A DNA stretch of 64,000 nt, taken from NCBI GenBank assembly GCA_026075535.2, contig AP026544.2, positions 9,982,001-10,046,000 on the forward strand, read 5' to 3'. Positions 21,809-33,673 of the stretch are shown in pieces. Below the pieces are notes generated by a model. That model had not been told where the DNA came from. It did no database searches and worked only from the letters and a program-made list of their open reading frames with translations. Both the position numbers and the translations under genes were made by a program. How positions within the stretch are numbered: the stretch's first letter is position 1; every line of letters begins with the position of its first letter. The DNA is from Tricholoma matsutake (Eukaryota > Basidiomycota > Agaricomycetes > Agaricales > Tricholomataceae).

Positions 21809-22592
21809 TCCCCCATCTCATTATGTATCAATATTGTAATTGTTTGAGCATGCCAGTGCCAAATTGTGTATGAGTGAGGGAAATCCAGAAATGATGTTAC
21901 TATTTCATTTTGGACTCTGAGTCGAAAAGCTGCACTTGATAAATTGATATAGCATGACAACTCTCTGAATGTACTTGCTGGTTGCAGTTGAGCTCTTATT
22001 CAAGGGTTATGTTCAACATATAATTTCTAATTGTCCCAAATTTGGAATGCAATGATGGAATGGAAAGCCTTATGATGATGTATGTATGCTGATGTTTGAC
22101 TGGGAACTGATGACTACAAGTCTTCACAAAGGAATAAGAGTGTTCTTGTATTCAAGTTTTAACATGGCTGGTAAATCTCAACGCAGCTGCACTGATGGCA
22201 GTCACATCAATTGACTATGAGTCTTCACAAAGCAATAAAAGTATTCTCATATTCAAGATTTGACATGGCTGGTAATTCAAGCTCTCAACGCACTGATGAT
22301 GGCAGTTAGTATGTCAACTCACATTATTAGTTACATATATGTTGTTCTTTAGTAGGTTTCTCCAGCAGAGTCCTAGTCTTGGATTGATTCAAAGCTTTCA
22401 CAACAAGTCTATGCTGCAGTTCTACATGCAAAATGACCTTGCTGCACAGGTATTCTAGTATTAGGTCTTACTTGGTAATCTTATCTTACTTCTTTTGGAT
22501 CTAATCAAGGAACTGATTAGCACCCAACTTGCTAGTTTCCTTTTTCAGTTGACCCTTACTGGCCTGACCTTTGCAAGCCTGAGAGTTATGGT
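21809..22592. other. Inter-gene region in the KDZ element, with imperfect tandem repeat
   Basis: No supported gene. It contains the two-copy repeat at 22110-22310. The rest is AT-rich sequence with stops in all frames. Confidence 0.45.
22110..22310. repeat. Imperfect two-copy tandem repeat (~95 bp units)
   Basis: Units at about 22110-22205 and 22213-22310 share GTCTTCACAAAG, AATAA-AGT-TTCT, ATTCAAG and ACATGGCTGGTAA in the same order with scattered differences. It lies within the KDZ element, downstream of the transposase. Confidence 0.7.
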
Positions 22593-23303
22593 ATGGCTGC
22601 TGGTACATATATAGTGCTACTGTGGCAGAATTCACCATCTGCAAACGTCTTCTTCATGGCATCCACACTGACGAGCAAGAAGTTTAACTGGGGTGCTTCT
22701 GTTGATATCTCCATGCCAGCTTTGGGCAACAGTGAGGTGCCACCATGGAGCGACCTCAAGTTCAATCCACTTGGTATATGCAACCTCCATCGCCACATTG
22801 GAGTTCTAGCCAAGGAACATGGCATTTTCACTAGGTATCAGCGCTGGTTTGAGAGTGCTGACATTGCCTGGTCTGCAGTGGGTGCATCTCAAGACAATGA
22901 CCATTACCTCCCAGCAGATACTTGCCACCAATCATTTGACATTGCTTGAGCCAATTTACCAGCAGGAGAGGAGGGTGTAAAATGGTGCAAGCAGCTCTGT
23001 ACTCATCTCATGAACCTCTTATTTGACATAGTGCATTGCATTTTCTATTCTTGTCAGATTAAGTGTTTACATCCATCTTAGGCGACTCTATGGGATCATG
23101 CCTTCGGGAGCTCAACAATGATTATACATGTTGAAGGTGCAAATATTCCAGGAGCACCCTTGCTTCCAGAATGTGTCAAGGCAGATGTTTATCTCCCTCC
23201 TGCTATAATAGATGAGCATCCAGAGATGCATCCTGCCATTGCTCAGATAGTACAGACTTTTATCGAGGTAGTGGGTATCCCCACCATCCAATGTTGGACG
23301 CGC
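22593..23303 (+). pseudogene. Unrecognised KDZ-element gene, 5' part
   Basis: The frame 22593-22949 (WQNSPSANVFFMAST, SDLKFNPLGICNLHRHIGVLA, YQRWFESADIAW) is followed after a possible intron by 23118-23303 (EGANIPGAPLLPECVKADVYLPP, AIAQIVQTFIEVVG). I do not recognise a domain. The second frame runs into the solo LTR at 23304; across it the frame remains open (QCWTRTGKKCGW), which suggests the gene continued into 24478 and beyond. Confidence 0.4.
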
Positions 23304-24473
23304 TGATAGGTTGTCTGCTCAAAGGCCGATACGTCATTCTAAACACATTCTAATCACATCGGCTAACTCCTACGAGGTCCCAGACGCAGCGCGACCCAGT
23401 CTATCGATTGCGATATCATATTGACCGCATTGAAACATCACCAGCGACATCGATCGTACCAAGAGACCACATCGCACAACCTTAGGACTACGTCGAAAGC
23501 CTTTAAGACCCCTTCTAAATGACCATTGAACATCCCTGATCATCTTCGAACAAACTGCGACTGCGATCGAACATCGTCGACCATTGTTGAGCATCATCGA
23601 TTGATATCAAGAGACTATGAGCGACATTGGGCGCCGCATTTGTTATCTATATGGTGGAATACCATGCGCCAGGAAGGATTCCAACTCGTGCCCAAACCTG
23701 TTGATAGTAGGTCAGCCTCATTCCAAGTCCCTATCGCGCACAGAACCCGCTGGACAAATTATTGTGAGACTTAGCATGATTTATACACAAAGGACAGTCC
23801 CCTTTTAGTTCTATACCCTTTATTACTCTTTCATCATATGATATATATCTTTCTTGCTCGGATTCCAGTCTCCTTTTTGGCCTTGTGCCTTAACTCATAT
23901 CTTTTGCCTCATGTTCTACAGATGTTTCTCATTCCATTTTAGAAAGTTTCTTTAAAACATATAAAACTCTGTAGTATCTACTTGGAAATACAAGAAATTG
24001 TCTTCACCTATCATCTCGTATACAGTTCTAAGCATCCGATCAACTTTCTAAAACAATCTAAGTCTCTACGGGTTTTCTCAATCGATGAGAAACCTCTGCG
24101 ATCATTGCATCCTCGATCCTCTTGTCGCTAGCACTAGTAACCAGTTCAACACTTCATAGCCATTTGCTATACCCTTCATATACTATCAACCTATCGAAAG
24201 GTCCTCGGAATTCACACATCAACCATCAATGATAGAACTCATTTGCTGTTGATCTCATTGATCTTCCTCAATATCAATCAATACCCCATTGGACCGCGTC
24301 AAATACCTTTGTCTCCTATAGCACTACCTTCATGACTAGTACCAACTAGTTATCTTCCCATAGGTTCGACTACGAACATTCGGAATGTCTCGCACCCTTC
24401 CTCTGACTCATCACAAATATCATCGGTTGCCTCATTGGCTGTTTAGGTGGTTTTCCCAGGTTGAGTATCATCA
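23304..24473. repeat. Solo LTR, family S, copy 1 (1,170 bp)
   Basis: Starts TGATAGGTTGTCT and ends GGTTGAGTATCATCA; two further copies (32339-33526 and 39204-40555) share both ends. The flanking 4 bp are GCGC on the left and GTGC on the right, one CpG transition apart, consistent with a 4-bp target duplication. There is no internal retrotransposon sequence, so it is a recombined solo LTR or a non-coding LTR-like element. It inserted within the KDZ element. Confidence 0.8.
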
Positions 24474-25450
24474 GTGCACTGGCAAAAAATGTGGCTGGTC
24501 ACTTTCTCAGTCTGGAGATGTTCCCAGAAATCTATGATCTTCCCCACGCCCACTTGTCCCTTCACCAATTTCAGGTACTTTGCATTATCAATTCCATGGC
24601 TGCCCATATGACACTTTGCTCGAATCTGTCTTATCCAATCATTCTCACACCAATGACAATTCTGTCAGCATACACGCATCTCAGGAGAGTGATGAGCTGT
24701 ACGATTCAGAACCTTTAAGCCAAACCACACTCAATATTGTCAATTACCTTGAACAGATAGCACAGCTGAAAGCAGAACTTCAGGGAGTCCACCTCAGGGA
24801 GGATAGCCTTATAGCCCAAATTCATGCCCTGTTCAACCACCTCAAAAAAGTGGAGGAAGAACTGGCTAATGTTTGGGTCCTGCTAGCTAACAGGTCACCA
24901 TCGTCACTCTCATCCCTTTCCTATGTCAGCAGCCTCTCATCATGCCCCAAGACCCCTGAGCTATGCTCTCCATCAAAGAAGAATCTTCAAAGTGAACTTG
25001 CACTAAAGTTTCCAAATATAGACTCAGCCCAGTCTCCTGCCATCAGCCCGTCCTCACCAAAGCCTTCTCCCAGGCAATTGCAGCCTTTTGTACCTTTCTC
25101 ACCTCCTATTCAGCTGGCTTTTCATGATGGTTCTAGTACTAGTAGCCCAATTCTCCATTTGGCTCCTCTGCCAACCCCAGCCTCCCCACATCATCGCAAT
25201 CATTGACATGAGCAGGCACAGCCAATTCCTCTGGGTTTATATGTGGATCAGTTTCTCCAAGAGAATGATTTACAGGAAAAATTGAGGGAAAACATCTTAC
25301 TCATCTATAATAACATGCCTGTCCTGGCCTGGTCCAAGCTTGTCAAGACTTAGGATCTTACAGATTTTCAGAGAGGAGAATTGGTTATGGCATTAACTAA
25401 CAACTGGTTTGCCAAAAGTAGTGTGTCGCCATGATAAGGACTCATGGCAT
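24474..25450 (+). pseudogene. Unrecognised KDZ-element gene, 3' part
   Basis: The frame 24580-25206 has a predicted coiled-coil stretch (YLEQIAQLKAELQGV, FNHLKKVEEELANVW) followed by a Ser/Pro-rich region (PAISPSSPKPSPRQ). A further piece after 25206 (PLGLYVDQFLQEND, LLIYNNMPVLAWSKLV) continues with one stop. It resembles hypothetical proteins I associate with basidiomycete repeats, but no function is known. It may be the continuation of the gene at 22593-23303 across the solo LTR. Confidence 0.4.
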
Positions 25451-25723
25451 GTGATTTTTTTTTTAAAAACCATTCCATATGTGTCTGACTTTTTCATATG
25501 CACTTTATTTTTTTGAACCATTCCATATGTGTCTTACCATCTGTATGTGTCTTATGGGCTTTGCAGTTAAGTTTGACCATTCCTTATGTGACTTAAACTT
25601 CCTTTCCATGAAAATTTTGTTTGGAATTATCATGGGATTTTTACAGCAAGGCTGCATACATAGGTGGATTCTGAGTCAAGGAATATATATTTTGCTTCCC
25701 ATTAGAAATAGATCTGTGAACTA

Positions 25724-27194
25724 ATGCCTACTACCTTCACTCCAATCAAATCTGCGAGCACACACTGTATCTGTTGTGATCCATCTCACAAGCGGGCACC
25801 CATCCCAGCTCAACAATGCCAAGAGAAAAAAGAAGCACAACAAGAGAAGCAACAAGAGATTGACAATGCAGTCAATGAGGGGTACTCATACACAATTGCT
25901 AAGGCCAATGATCTTGCTGAATGCTTCGACCAGAAACCATGTTACTTCTTGGATATATTCTTCCAAGGGGGCACTCGTATGGTAAATCATCACTCAAAGG
26001 TAAATGTGCACAACACATTCAAAAGCTTGAAAGCACAAGAGCTACACAAAGGTTATTTTATTTTTCTTGTAGTTCATGATGATGTAGATACTCACTTTTC
26101 ATTAGATGGACACCCTACAAGACTCATCAGACTGCAAGATGAGTACAAAGAAGAGTATGAGGCACTTACCAAGGAATAGCATGAGGAGCTCATTGAAGAA
26201 TTCACCATGCAGCAAGATGAGCATGTCAAGATCAAGTGGCCCACTCCCAAAGCCCAAATGCCAATGTTGTTCAAAACATGCAGCTTCTGGTATGTCACTG
26301 TTTGATGAGATGGATATATTTGGGTAATGCAGCTGTGCAGATGACTGGCTTGAATGTGCGTGTCAGCATTGAAGGCTTTTTTTGCATTGTTAGGAACACA
26401 CCTGAGTATCACATGAAACCCCATTGGCATTTCACTTCTTCAGAACTTGAGCAATATATGCATCTCGCAGTACAGAAGAAGTGGGATACCTTGGAGGTTG
26501 GCACACATATTGAAGCTGTTGCTGTTGCTGGGTGCAGCACAGTTAGTAAGTACTGGCCATGTGTCATTTGCATAACTATTACTGAGATCATGTATGATGT
26601 AATAGACATGCTTCACACTTCAAAGCAGAAGGCTGATCATCTGAAAGCGATGATTCAAGAGAAAATATGCAATATGCTGAGTACATAGCTATGAATAGTT
26701 AATCTCACTGTCTGCTTTACTGATAATTGGCAGTCAAGATCACTGGGAATCCAAAGGCAGTCATGCAATATGTAAATTATGATGAGGCGATCACCCAACG
26801 CTATGGAGTTATACTTGAAGGGTGGACTTTTAATAGGTTTGTCAACCCGAGCGAATTCAGCACTTCCATTCCACCTCTTCAAACTTTGCTTGATGCACTC
26901 AACAATGGATCATGCAAGTTCACCAAGCTTACATAAGAGCAGTGCAAGCACCACGAAAGAGACTACCATGAAAAACTTGTATCTGGGGAAATTCAGGTAC
27001 AATCAAGGAAAATGTGGAAGGATGCTGGGAAGAAGTGGAAGTGTAATGTGACAAAGAAAATGGGTGGTGGACATGAGTCAGACCATGATTCAAGCTTGAA
27101 TGATGAGTCAGAGTCCAGCGCTGGGCCAGTGAAGTGCCATCGTCCTGTAAAAAGCACGGCCATAGTTAATAGTGATGAGGATGATACCACCTAG
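25724..27194 (+). pseudogene. Unrecognised multi-exon KDZ-element gene
   Basis: Part 1 (25724-26179) has a Gln/Glu/Lys-rich helix, then KPCYFLDIFFQGGTRMVN and HNTFKSLKAQELHKG. Part 2 (26236-26690) has IEGFFCIVRNTPEYHM, HWHFTSSELEQYM and EAVAVAGC. Part 3 (26733-26936) has VKITGNPKAVMQYVNYDEAI, YGVILEGWTF and FVNPSEFSTSIP. The last part ends in an acidic tail (EDDTT). A plausible intron (GTACAT...GGCAG, about 26678-26733) joins parts 2 and 3. The same block order occurs in many basidiomycete hypothetical proteins; function unknown. Frame breaks suggest decay. Confidence 0.55.
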
Positions 27195-27330
27195 CATCAT
27201 GTACATTACCAAGAATTATATACAGTATTGTGCATGGTGACAATGTCAAAAAGTATGAAATCTAAGTATAAGTCTGAAAGTGCAGAGGAGCGGTGAGCGG
27301 GAAGGCAATGGCCGACAGATGCAGCAGATG

Positions 27331-27335
27331 GAAGT
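27331..27335. repeat. Target-site duplication of gypsy 3, left copy (GAAGT)
   Basis: GAAGT before the left LTR is repeated exactly at 40889-40893 after the right LTR. Confidence 0.92.
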
Positions 27336-27515
27336 TGTAAAGGTTCAGTCCTTTATGCAGTCTTACTCACTACAGATACCCAGAGCTTGACCAAATGGTA
27401 TTGCTGTAGGTATGGTAGCAGTGTAAGAAAGTTTTTTTTTGTTACCTAATACTAAACCAGTACCAAATAAGGAATGTACCAGGGGTACAAGTAAGTATAA
27501 ACAAGTTTCGTTACA
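27336..27515 (-). repeat. 3' LTR of gypsy 3
   Basis: 180 bp, TGTAAAGG...CGTTACA, with TGTAA/TTACA inverted ends. On the minus strand it is preceded by a purine run (AAAAAAGGG, about 27518-27526), a likely polypurine tract. It contains a T9 run shared with the other LTR. Confidence 0.92.
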
Positions 27516-27687
27516 TGCCCTTTTTTGAGATTGCTTGGTGCAATCTAAGTAAAGTAAAGGAGAGTGAGAAAAGTAAAGGAATGATTGTAGGTAATTGTCC
27601 ATATAATAAGAGATGAGAACCATGGGTGGGCCATTAGGACCCAACTATATCAGTCCTCTGTATGTTGGCAGTGGTGAAGGCAGCAAG

Positions 27688-30555
27688 TTAGGTAGTGGGG
27701 CGCGACACGGAAAGGGATGATGGTGAGTGTGGTTGCGACAGGGGCGGGTGGCCATTCTCTTCATCTAGGTCCATCTCCTCTGTGGATGGCAGTACCTTGG
27801 TGGAGGTGGTTGGGCCTGCAGTCAGTTCTCCCATTTCCTCGTCCTTGGTCATAGGTCGTGCTGAGGGCTCCCACTCCACAATAGGGTCATCAGCGGCGCG
27901 TCGGGCAAAGAGTTAGTTGATGTGGGGGTCTTCCCCCACTAGTAACCAGTCGTGGCTGTCATCAAGGCAGTAGTCGTCATGGTCCTCCTCGGTGGTTCGC
28001 AGCATGTGGATTTGACCCATGTCCTCCACTGTCGGGGTATACCACCCGTCCCACTCAGGAATGGCTGTAGGCAGGCCATGCACACCCAACCAGTGGATGC
28101 GTTCATTGTCCATGTCCTGGTAGTTTGCCTCGGCTTTGGGGGAGTGGTTGTAGTGATGGTTGAGGTAGTGGAGGCCATAGGTATAGGCATGGTCCACCCA
28201 GGTGAGAGGAATGTGGTTGGTGGCCAGGGTAGCCAGGACTTCATTGGCAGTGAGTTCAGGGCCCTGACGCTCCCCAAAGTCCATCCATGTCAGGGTGACT
28301 GACCTGGGAGGGGAAATAAAGGGTTCGATGGAGGGGGCCTGCATCACTGAGTCTGCGAGATACTCAGTGTAGTGGCCAGGTACCACAACGATGCCAGCAA
28401 AGTGGCAGATGAATGATGCCCAACCAGAGGTGGATGTGGGGCACAGTGCTGGCACCAGTTGGAACCCGAAGATGCTGTGGTAGTGAACCTGGAGGGCATA
28501 GTTAAAGGCCACACCGATGAATTGGTTGGGGGTCCTGGGGCATCCATGATACAATATGTATCATGCCCAGTCAGCCAGCATGAATGGTTGGTCGGCGTTG
28601 GGGGCAGCCAGACCTGGATTGTTGTGGCAAGGGCCAGTGAGAGTCCACAATGACGTGTCATGGGGGATGTGTTTGTGAGCCCAGACAGGGTGACCCTTCA
28701 CAAAGGGAGGAGTTATGTGGGAGGGGTGGTAGTCATCCTCCAGTGCCGTTAGCATCACTCAGTCCCATCAATGATGCAAGCAGAGGGATGCCAGCCATCG
28801 TAGTTTGCCTAACAGTAGGAAGCCCTCTGCACGATTGATGGCAAGTTTGCGGGAGTTGGCAATAAGGGCTGTGAGGTTGTGCACTTCCTGGGGATTCATG
28901 GGGAGGCCACACCTCGCCACGTAGTACAGCCAACAGTTGTCCTCAGGGGTGTACAATGTCACGCCGTCCATTTCTGCCTGAGCTGCCCTTGCTGCTGTGT
29001 TCCCTGCAAGGACACAATTTGAGGAGGGGGAGTGGTAAAAGTACTGGGCCAGCATTCTATGGAACATGTTGTTACATTCCAGAAACTGGCCGACTGTCAC
29101 CACCCCTAGGCCATCTGGCACCCGCCCTGGTCATGACATGTTGTATCGACAACATCGGCGGATCTCCTCCTTGATGTTCTTTCCCTTATTCTTCAGTTTC
29201 TTATCGTGCTCTTTCTTAATCTTGTGGTTATGAGTGAGCTGTTGTTCTACCTGCTGCTTAGTCTCGCCCTCTATCGGGTCCCACAAGTCCTGCCTCCACT
29301 TGTCATTGTTGACTGAGTCATCAATTGTCTCCGACAGGAGGGGTTGCTCCGGTGACGTATCAATGGGAGGAGTGGGCGCACGGGGAAGAGCGGTAGGCAT
29401 GATGTACGTGGTGGGTACTGGAGCTTGTCCCTCCCCTCATCTAAGTTTCCTAGTTGAGGCCTTTGGGGGAGGAGGTTCAGTAGCCTCATCCTCCTTAGGT
29501 GCCTCCTCGATGTGGGGCTCATGCAGTGTGGCTTCAGGAGCAGATTCCAGAGGCTCTTGTACTCGTTGTGGGCAAGGACGGGCCTCTCATGCTGGTTCGA
29601 GTGCTTCAGACAGTTGGGTGGTCGATACCCCGCCATTGTCAATGCTGTGTTTACATTTCTGTTGATGAACAGTGTCGTCTACATCGTCACAACGGGGGGA
29701 TGCAGGGCATTTGTGCATGGCTCATATGAGGTGTGTTTCTGCATTTCGTTGTGCCTGCTTTTCCTTCTCGAGTTCGTCCCAGAGGCTGTCGATTGTGTCA
29801 AGTAGTTGCCCAATGACTACTTGCATGAGACCATCTCCTTCTAGGAAGTCGGCAAGACTGGGGTCTACGTCAGCTCTGTCAAGCTGATGGAGTAGCTCGT
29901 CCAACTGCTCGACACATTCTTCGCGTTCCTGCTTGACTAACTCCTCCTCCATTTGGGGAGATTGGCGAGCTTCGTCTCTCCTCAAATGCCTAGCACATCC
30001 TTGACATGCCCAGCTTTGCTGAGGCAGGGCAGGGTCGTCCACATCCATTACTTTGTTGTGTTGTCGAGTAGGCTCGGAACGTGTAAGTTGTAGGGGCGGT
30101 GTGATCAGGCTGGGTTTGCCCCACCCCATAGATGGGATTGGTTGATTCTGGGGCCTGCCAAGCAGCATGTACATGGGTCCCTGTGCATATCCTCCAGCAT
30201 AGTAGGGAGGCAGCGAGGCATTTCCAAACCCTCCCACCATTGGGGGATTCGCATAAGTTACAAATCCCTGTCCAAAATTGGGGAGGGTTGGTGGCTGCTG
30301 TTGGTTGAAATGCTGCTGTTGTTGCTGCTGCTGCTGGGTGGGTGGTTGTGGCACCTGATATGCCCTTCCCCCCCTTCCAGAGCTTGTTCCAGAGGTTGAG
30401 TTTTGAGGGTTCCTGCAGGTAGAAGCCTGGGAGACATTGCCATAGTATTCACAAGACATGTTGGTGGTGTTGAGTTGTGGTGTTTTTGGTAAGGCGGCAG
30501 AAAGTGTGTGAAGTGTAGGCATGGGATTTGAAGTCCAAAGTTTTTCGGGTTTCAA
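27688..30555 (-). pseudogene. gypsy 3 third ORF, downstream of pol (about 955 codons, broken by stops)
   Basis: One reading frame runs from MKPEKLWTSNPMP at 30555 to SVSRPTT at 27688, interrupted by about eight in-frame stops, seven of them TGA. The N-terminal third is Pro/Gln-rich with a poly-Gln run, then a Cys pair (CQGCARH), a coiled-coil-like acidic helix (EQLDELLHQLDRAD), a Pro-rich linker and a Lys-rich helix. The C-terminal half looks globular: WLYYVARCGLPMNPQEV, YHGCPRTPNQFIGVAFNYA, VHYHSIFGFQLVPAL and LTWMDFGERQGPEL. It occupies the env position but shows no signal peptide or membrane helix. I recognise the globular part only from basidiomycete hypothetical proteins. Its role in the element is unknown. 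Confidence 0.75.
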
Positions 30556-30674
30556 CTTACACGTGATTGTTAACGCTAATTTTGAGTTTAAGTTTTGTTG
30601 TGTATAGTTGTATCACGACACTGCCACCATTATTCCATTAGCAGTCATGACTCCAAGCTCGTGCCCACCGCGGA

Positions 30675-30887
30675 TTACCTTCTCCTGGCTAGTTGTGCAG
30701 GGTGTTGGACGCCATGCACCTCCAGGTAATGGTTGAGTGCCTCCAAGTCCTTACAGGTCTTGTAGGACTCCCACGTTGTGTCTCCCAAGCTCCAACAGAC
30801 CTCAAACTTGAGGTTCTCAAGCTTGGTTCCTTTTTCCCAATGATGCCCTAGGATTTTGTCGATGAACCACTCATGGTCGTCAGCCAC
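30675..30887 (-). pseudogene. gypsy 3 chromodomain
   Basis: EWFIDKILGHHWEKGTKLE, then FEVCWSLGDTTWESYKTC and ALNHYLEVHG, is a chromodomain at the end of pol. It ends about 105 bp before the third ORF starts. Confidence 0.85.
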
Positions 30888-30914
30888 ACCAAAATTGTAT
30901 GGCTCTGGGTGGGC

Positions 30915-32338
30915 TCAGTTAGGGAACAGAGCATCTGACAATGCTATGTACGGCCTTAACAGATTTATGTGAAATTTAGGAATGATTCTTTGTTCCTGTA
31001 GTGCCGCTGGCAGCTCTAGCGTGTACGTCGAGTTGCTCAAGTCAGCTTTTGCAACTTTGTAGGGACCTACATACTTAGGGCAGAGTTTCCTTGCCCTGCC
31101 CTTGGGTAGGTTCAGATTCTTTGTGGAGAGGTACACGAGATCGCCTGGCGATATCATGGGTTCCTTTCTTTGACATGTATTAGCGTTTCGAGTCTGGAAG
31201 ACCCTTGCCTCGATGATCGAGTCATGGGCTTCAGCTAAATTCTGCAAGGCTTGGCCCACGAAGGCTTTTATGCCTTTGGGGATGACCTCGTTGGAGCATA
31301 GTTCTTTGATCATGGAGGGCATATACCCTCCATTGAGTTCAAAGGGTGCATACTTGGTTGTTTCCGACACACTAGCATTGATGGCAAATTCTGTCATGTC
31401 GACCTGGTCTACCCAGTCCTTCTGGTCGTGCCGTACTATGGTTCGAAAGATCTGGCCGACATTATGATTTGCGCATTCCATTTGGCCATCAGTTTGGGGA
31501 TGGAACAATGTAGATATTAGGAGCTTAGCACCTAATATCCTATGGAGTTCCCTCCACCACTTCGACATGAACTTTGAGTCTCAATCACTTACAATCGAGC
31601 TGGGAAGCCCATGCAGGTGAACAATCTCTCTGCGGTATATCCAAGAGAGATCCGTCGCCATCATTTTTGTATGTACTGGGATGAGGTGTACCATACTCAT
31701 CATCCTGCATATGATTACCCACAGGTAATTAAATCCCTTGGATTCGGGGAAGGGGCCTATAAAGTCCATTCCTATCGAATCCCAAGGTTTCATGGGGATG
31801 GTTAATGGGTGCAATTTACCCATTGGTTTCTTCGTCGAACCCTTTGCATGGGTGCAAGCCTCACATGATTCACAAAATTCGTGGAGATCCTTTCCCATCT
31901 GTGGCCACCAGTACCATTGTCGAAGGTACTCGGTGGTATGTTACCATAGTGACCCAGCGTGTTATGTGCTTGGTCAATCAGTTGGGTTAGGATGCCATGG
32001 TCCTGTGGCATACACACCACTGGATCGCCATGTGGCTTCATTGTCCAGATGAGTCCTTCACATAGGGAGAAGCCATCATAGTCTCGCGGATCCTCCTTGA
32101 TTAGTTTGAAGAACTCATCATGGGCATAACCTGCCTTGACTGCCTGGAGGAAGTGGTTATCCTCCAGGTACTCTGGCTTTTTATTTGGGTAGCACTGGTA
32201 TAGTGAGTCCCCCAATGTAATACTCTCATTGGGATCATATGGTCCCCGATGTCGGATTCCTCCATGAGTTGTGCCTCGAGGTTGTGCTCGTGGATACGGC
32301 CCTGTATATGCTGGCTTTGCCTGCGCTCACTGGCCTGT
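30915..32338 (-). pseudogene. gypsy 3 integrase
   Basis: From right to left: a linker reading across the nested solo LTR, LGHYGNIPPSTF and CESCEACTHAKGS (HHCC finger region), GMDFIGPFPES (first Asp), LPSSIVSD (second Asp, followed by a stop), and STLFHPQTDGQMECANHNV (Glu). The C-terminal GPY-type block VGPYKVAKADLSN and FHINLLRPY follow. Frameshifts occur near 32230 and 31570-31580. Confidence 0.88.
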
Positions 32339-33526
32339 TGATAGGTCATCTTCTTGGCTCAAGGACCGATTCAACACTTTAGCATCATTCTAATCACATC
32401 GGCTAACTCCTACGACGTCCCAGACACAGCACGACACACTCTATCGATCGCGATATCATATCGACCACATCGAAACATCACCAGCAACATCGATAGTATC
32501 AAAAGACCACATCGCACAACCTTAGGACTACCCCGAAAGTCCCTAAGATTCCCCTACATGACCACTGAACATCCCCGACCAACTTCGAACAAGCCACAAC
32601 TGCAATTGAGCATCATCGACCATCATCGAGTGTCATCGATTGATATCGAGAAACTATGAGCAACATCAGGTGCCGCCTTCGTTATCTAAATGGTGGAAGA
32701 CCATGCACTAGGACATATTCCAACTCATGCTCAAACCTGCTGATCATAGGTCAGCCTCATTCCAAGTCCCTATTGCACACAGAACCTGCTGGATGCATTA
32801 TTGCAAGACTTAGTGCAGTTTATACACAAAGGACAGTCTCTTTTAGTTCTTTCCTTTTATTACTCTTTCATCATATGATATATATATCTTTCTTGTTTGT
32901 ATTCCAGTCTCCTTTATGGCCTTGTGCCTTAACTCATATCTTTTGCCTCATGTTCTACACATGTTTCTCATTCCATTTTAGGAAGTTTCTTTAAAACATA
33001 TAAAACTCTGTAGTATCTACTTGGAAATAACAAGAAATCGTCTTCACATATCGTCTCATATACAGTTCTAAGCATCCGATCAGCTTTCTAAAAAACAATC
33101 TAAGTCTCTGTGGGTTTTCTCGATCGACGAGAAACCTCTGCAATCATCGCATCCTTGATCCTCCCTCGATCCTCTCGTCATTGGTTCTAGCAACCCTTCC
33201 AACACTTCATAGCAGTTTGCCACACCCTTCATATACCATCGACCTATCGAAAGGTCCCCATAATTCACATATCGACCATCGACGATAAAACTTGTTCACC
33301 GTCAATCTCGTCGATCGCCCTCGATATTGATCGATACTCGATCGGACCACAACAAATGCCTTTGTCTTGCATAACACTACCTTCACGACTAGTGTTAACT
33401 AGTAATCTTATCAGAGGTTTGACCATGAACTTTCAGAACGTCTCGCAACCCTCCTCTGACTCGTCGCAAACATCATCGATTGCCTCATCGGCAGTTCTGG
33501 TGGTTTTCCCAGGTTGAGCATCATCA
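32339..33526. repeat. Solo LTR, family S, copy 2 (1,188 bp), nested in gypsy 3 pol
   Basis: Same termini as copy 1. The flanking 4 bp are CTGT and CCAT; both derive from CCGT by one CpG transition on each strand. Removing it restores a continuous pol frame on the minus strand (AIQASERRQS across the junction). It separates RNase H from integrase. Confidence 0.85.
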
Positions 33527-33673
33527 CCATATTGCTCATAGCCCGATCATTTGGCCAATTATTTCTTGGAACCTAGGTCCTGGTAGATCGTCCCCTTCAG
33601 GGTCTATATGCACATCAGTGTGTACGTACTCATGGGGCTTGTATATGTCAGTTGCAGTGTTGTTCTCATAGTA

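Noticed and set aside
20039..27194. A TET/JBP oxygenase gene, as often carried by fungal KDZ transposons
   Set aside because: I looked for an HxD-type dioxygenase core with a distal His/Arg block and found none in any frame.
29234..29665. Plus-strand frame of 143 codons
   Set aside because: Antisense shadow of the gypsy 3 third ORF, which is continuous on the other strand.
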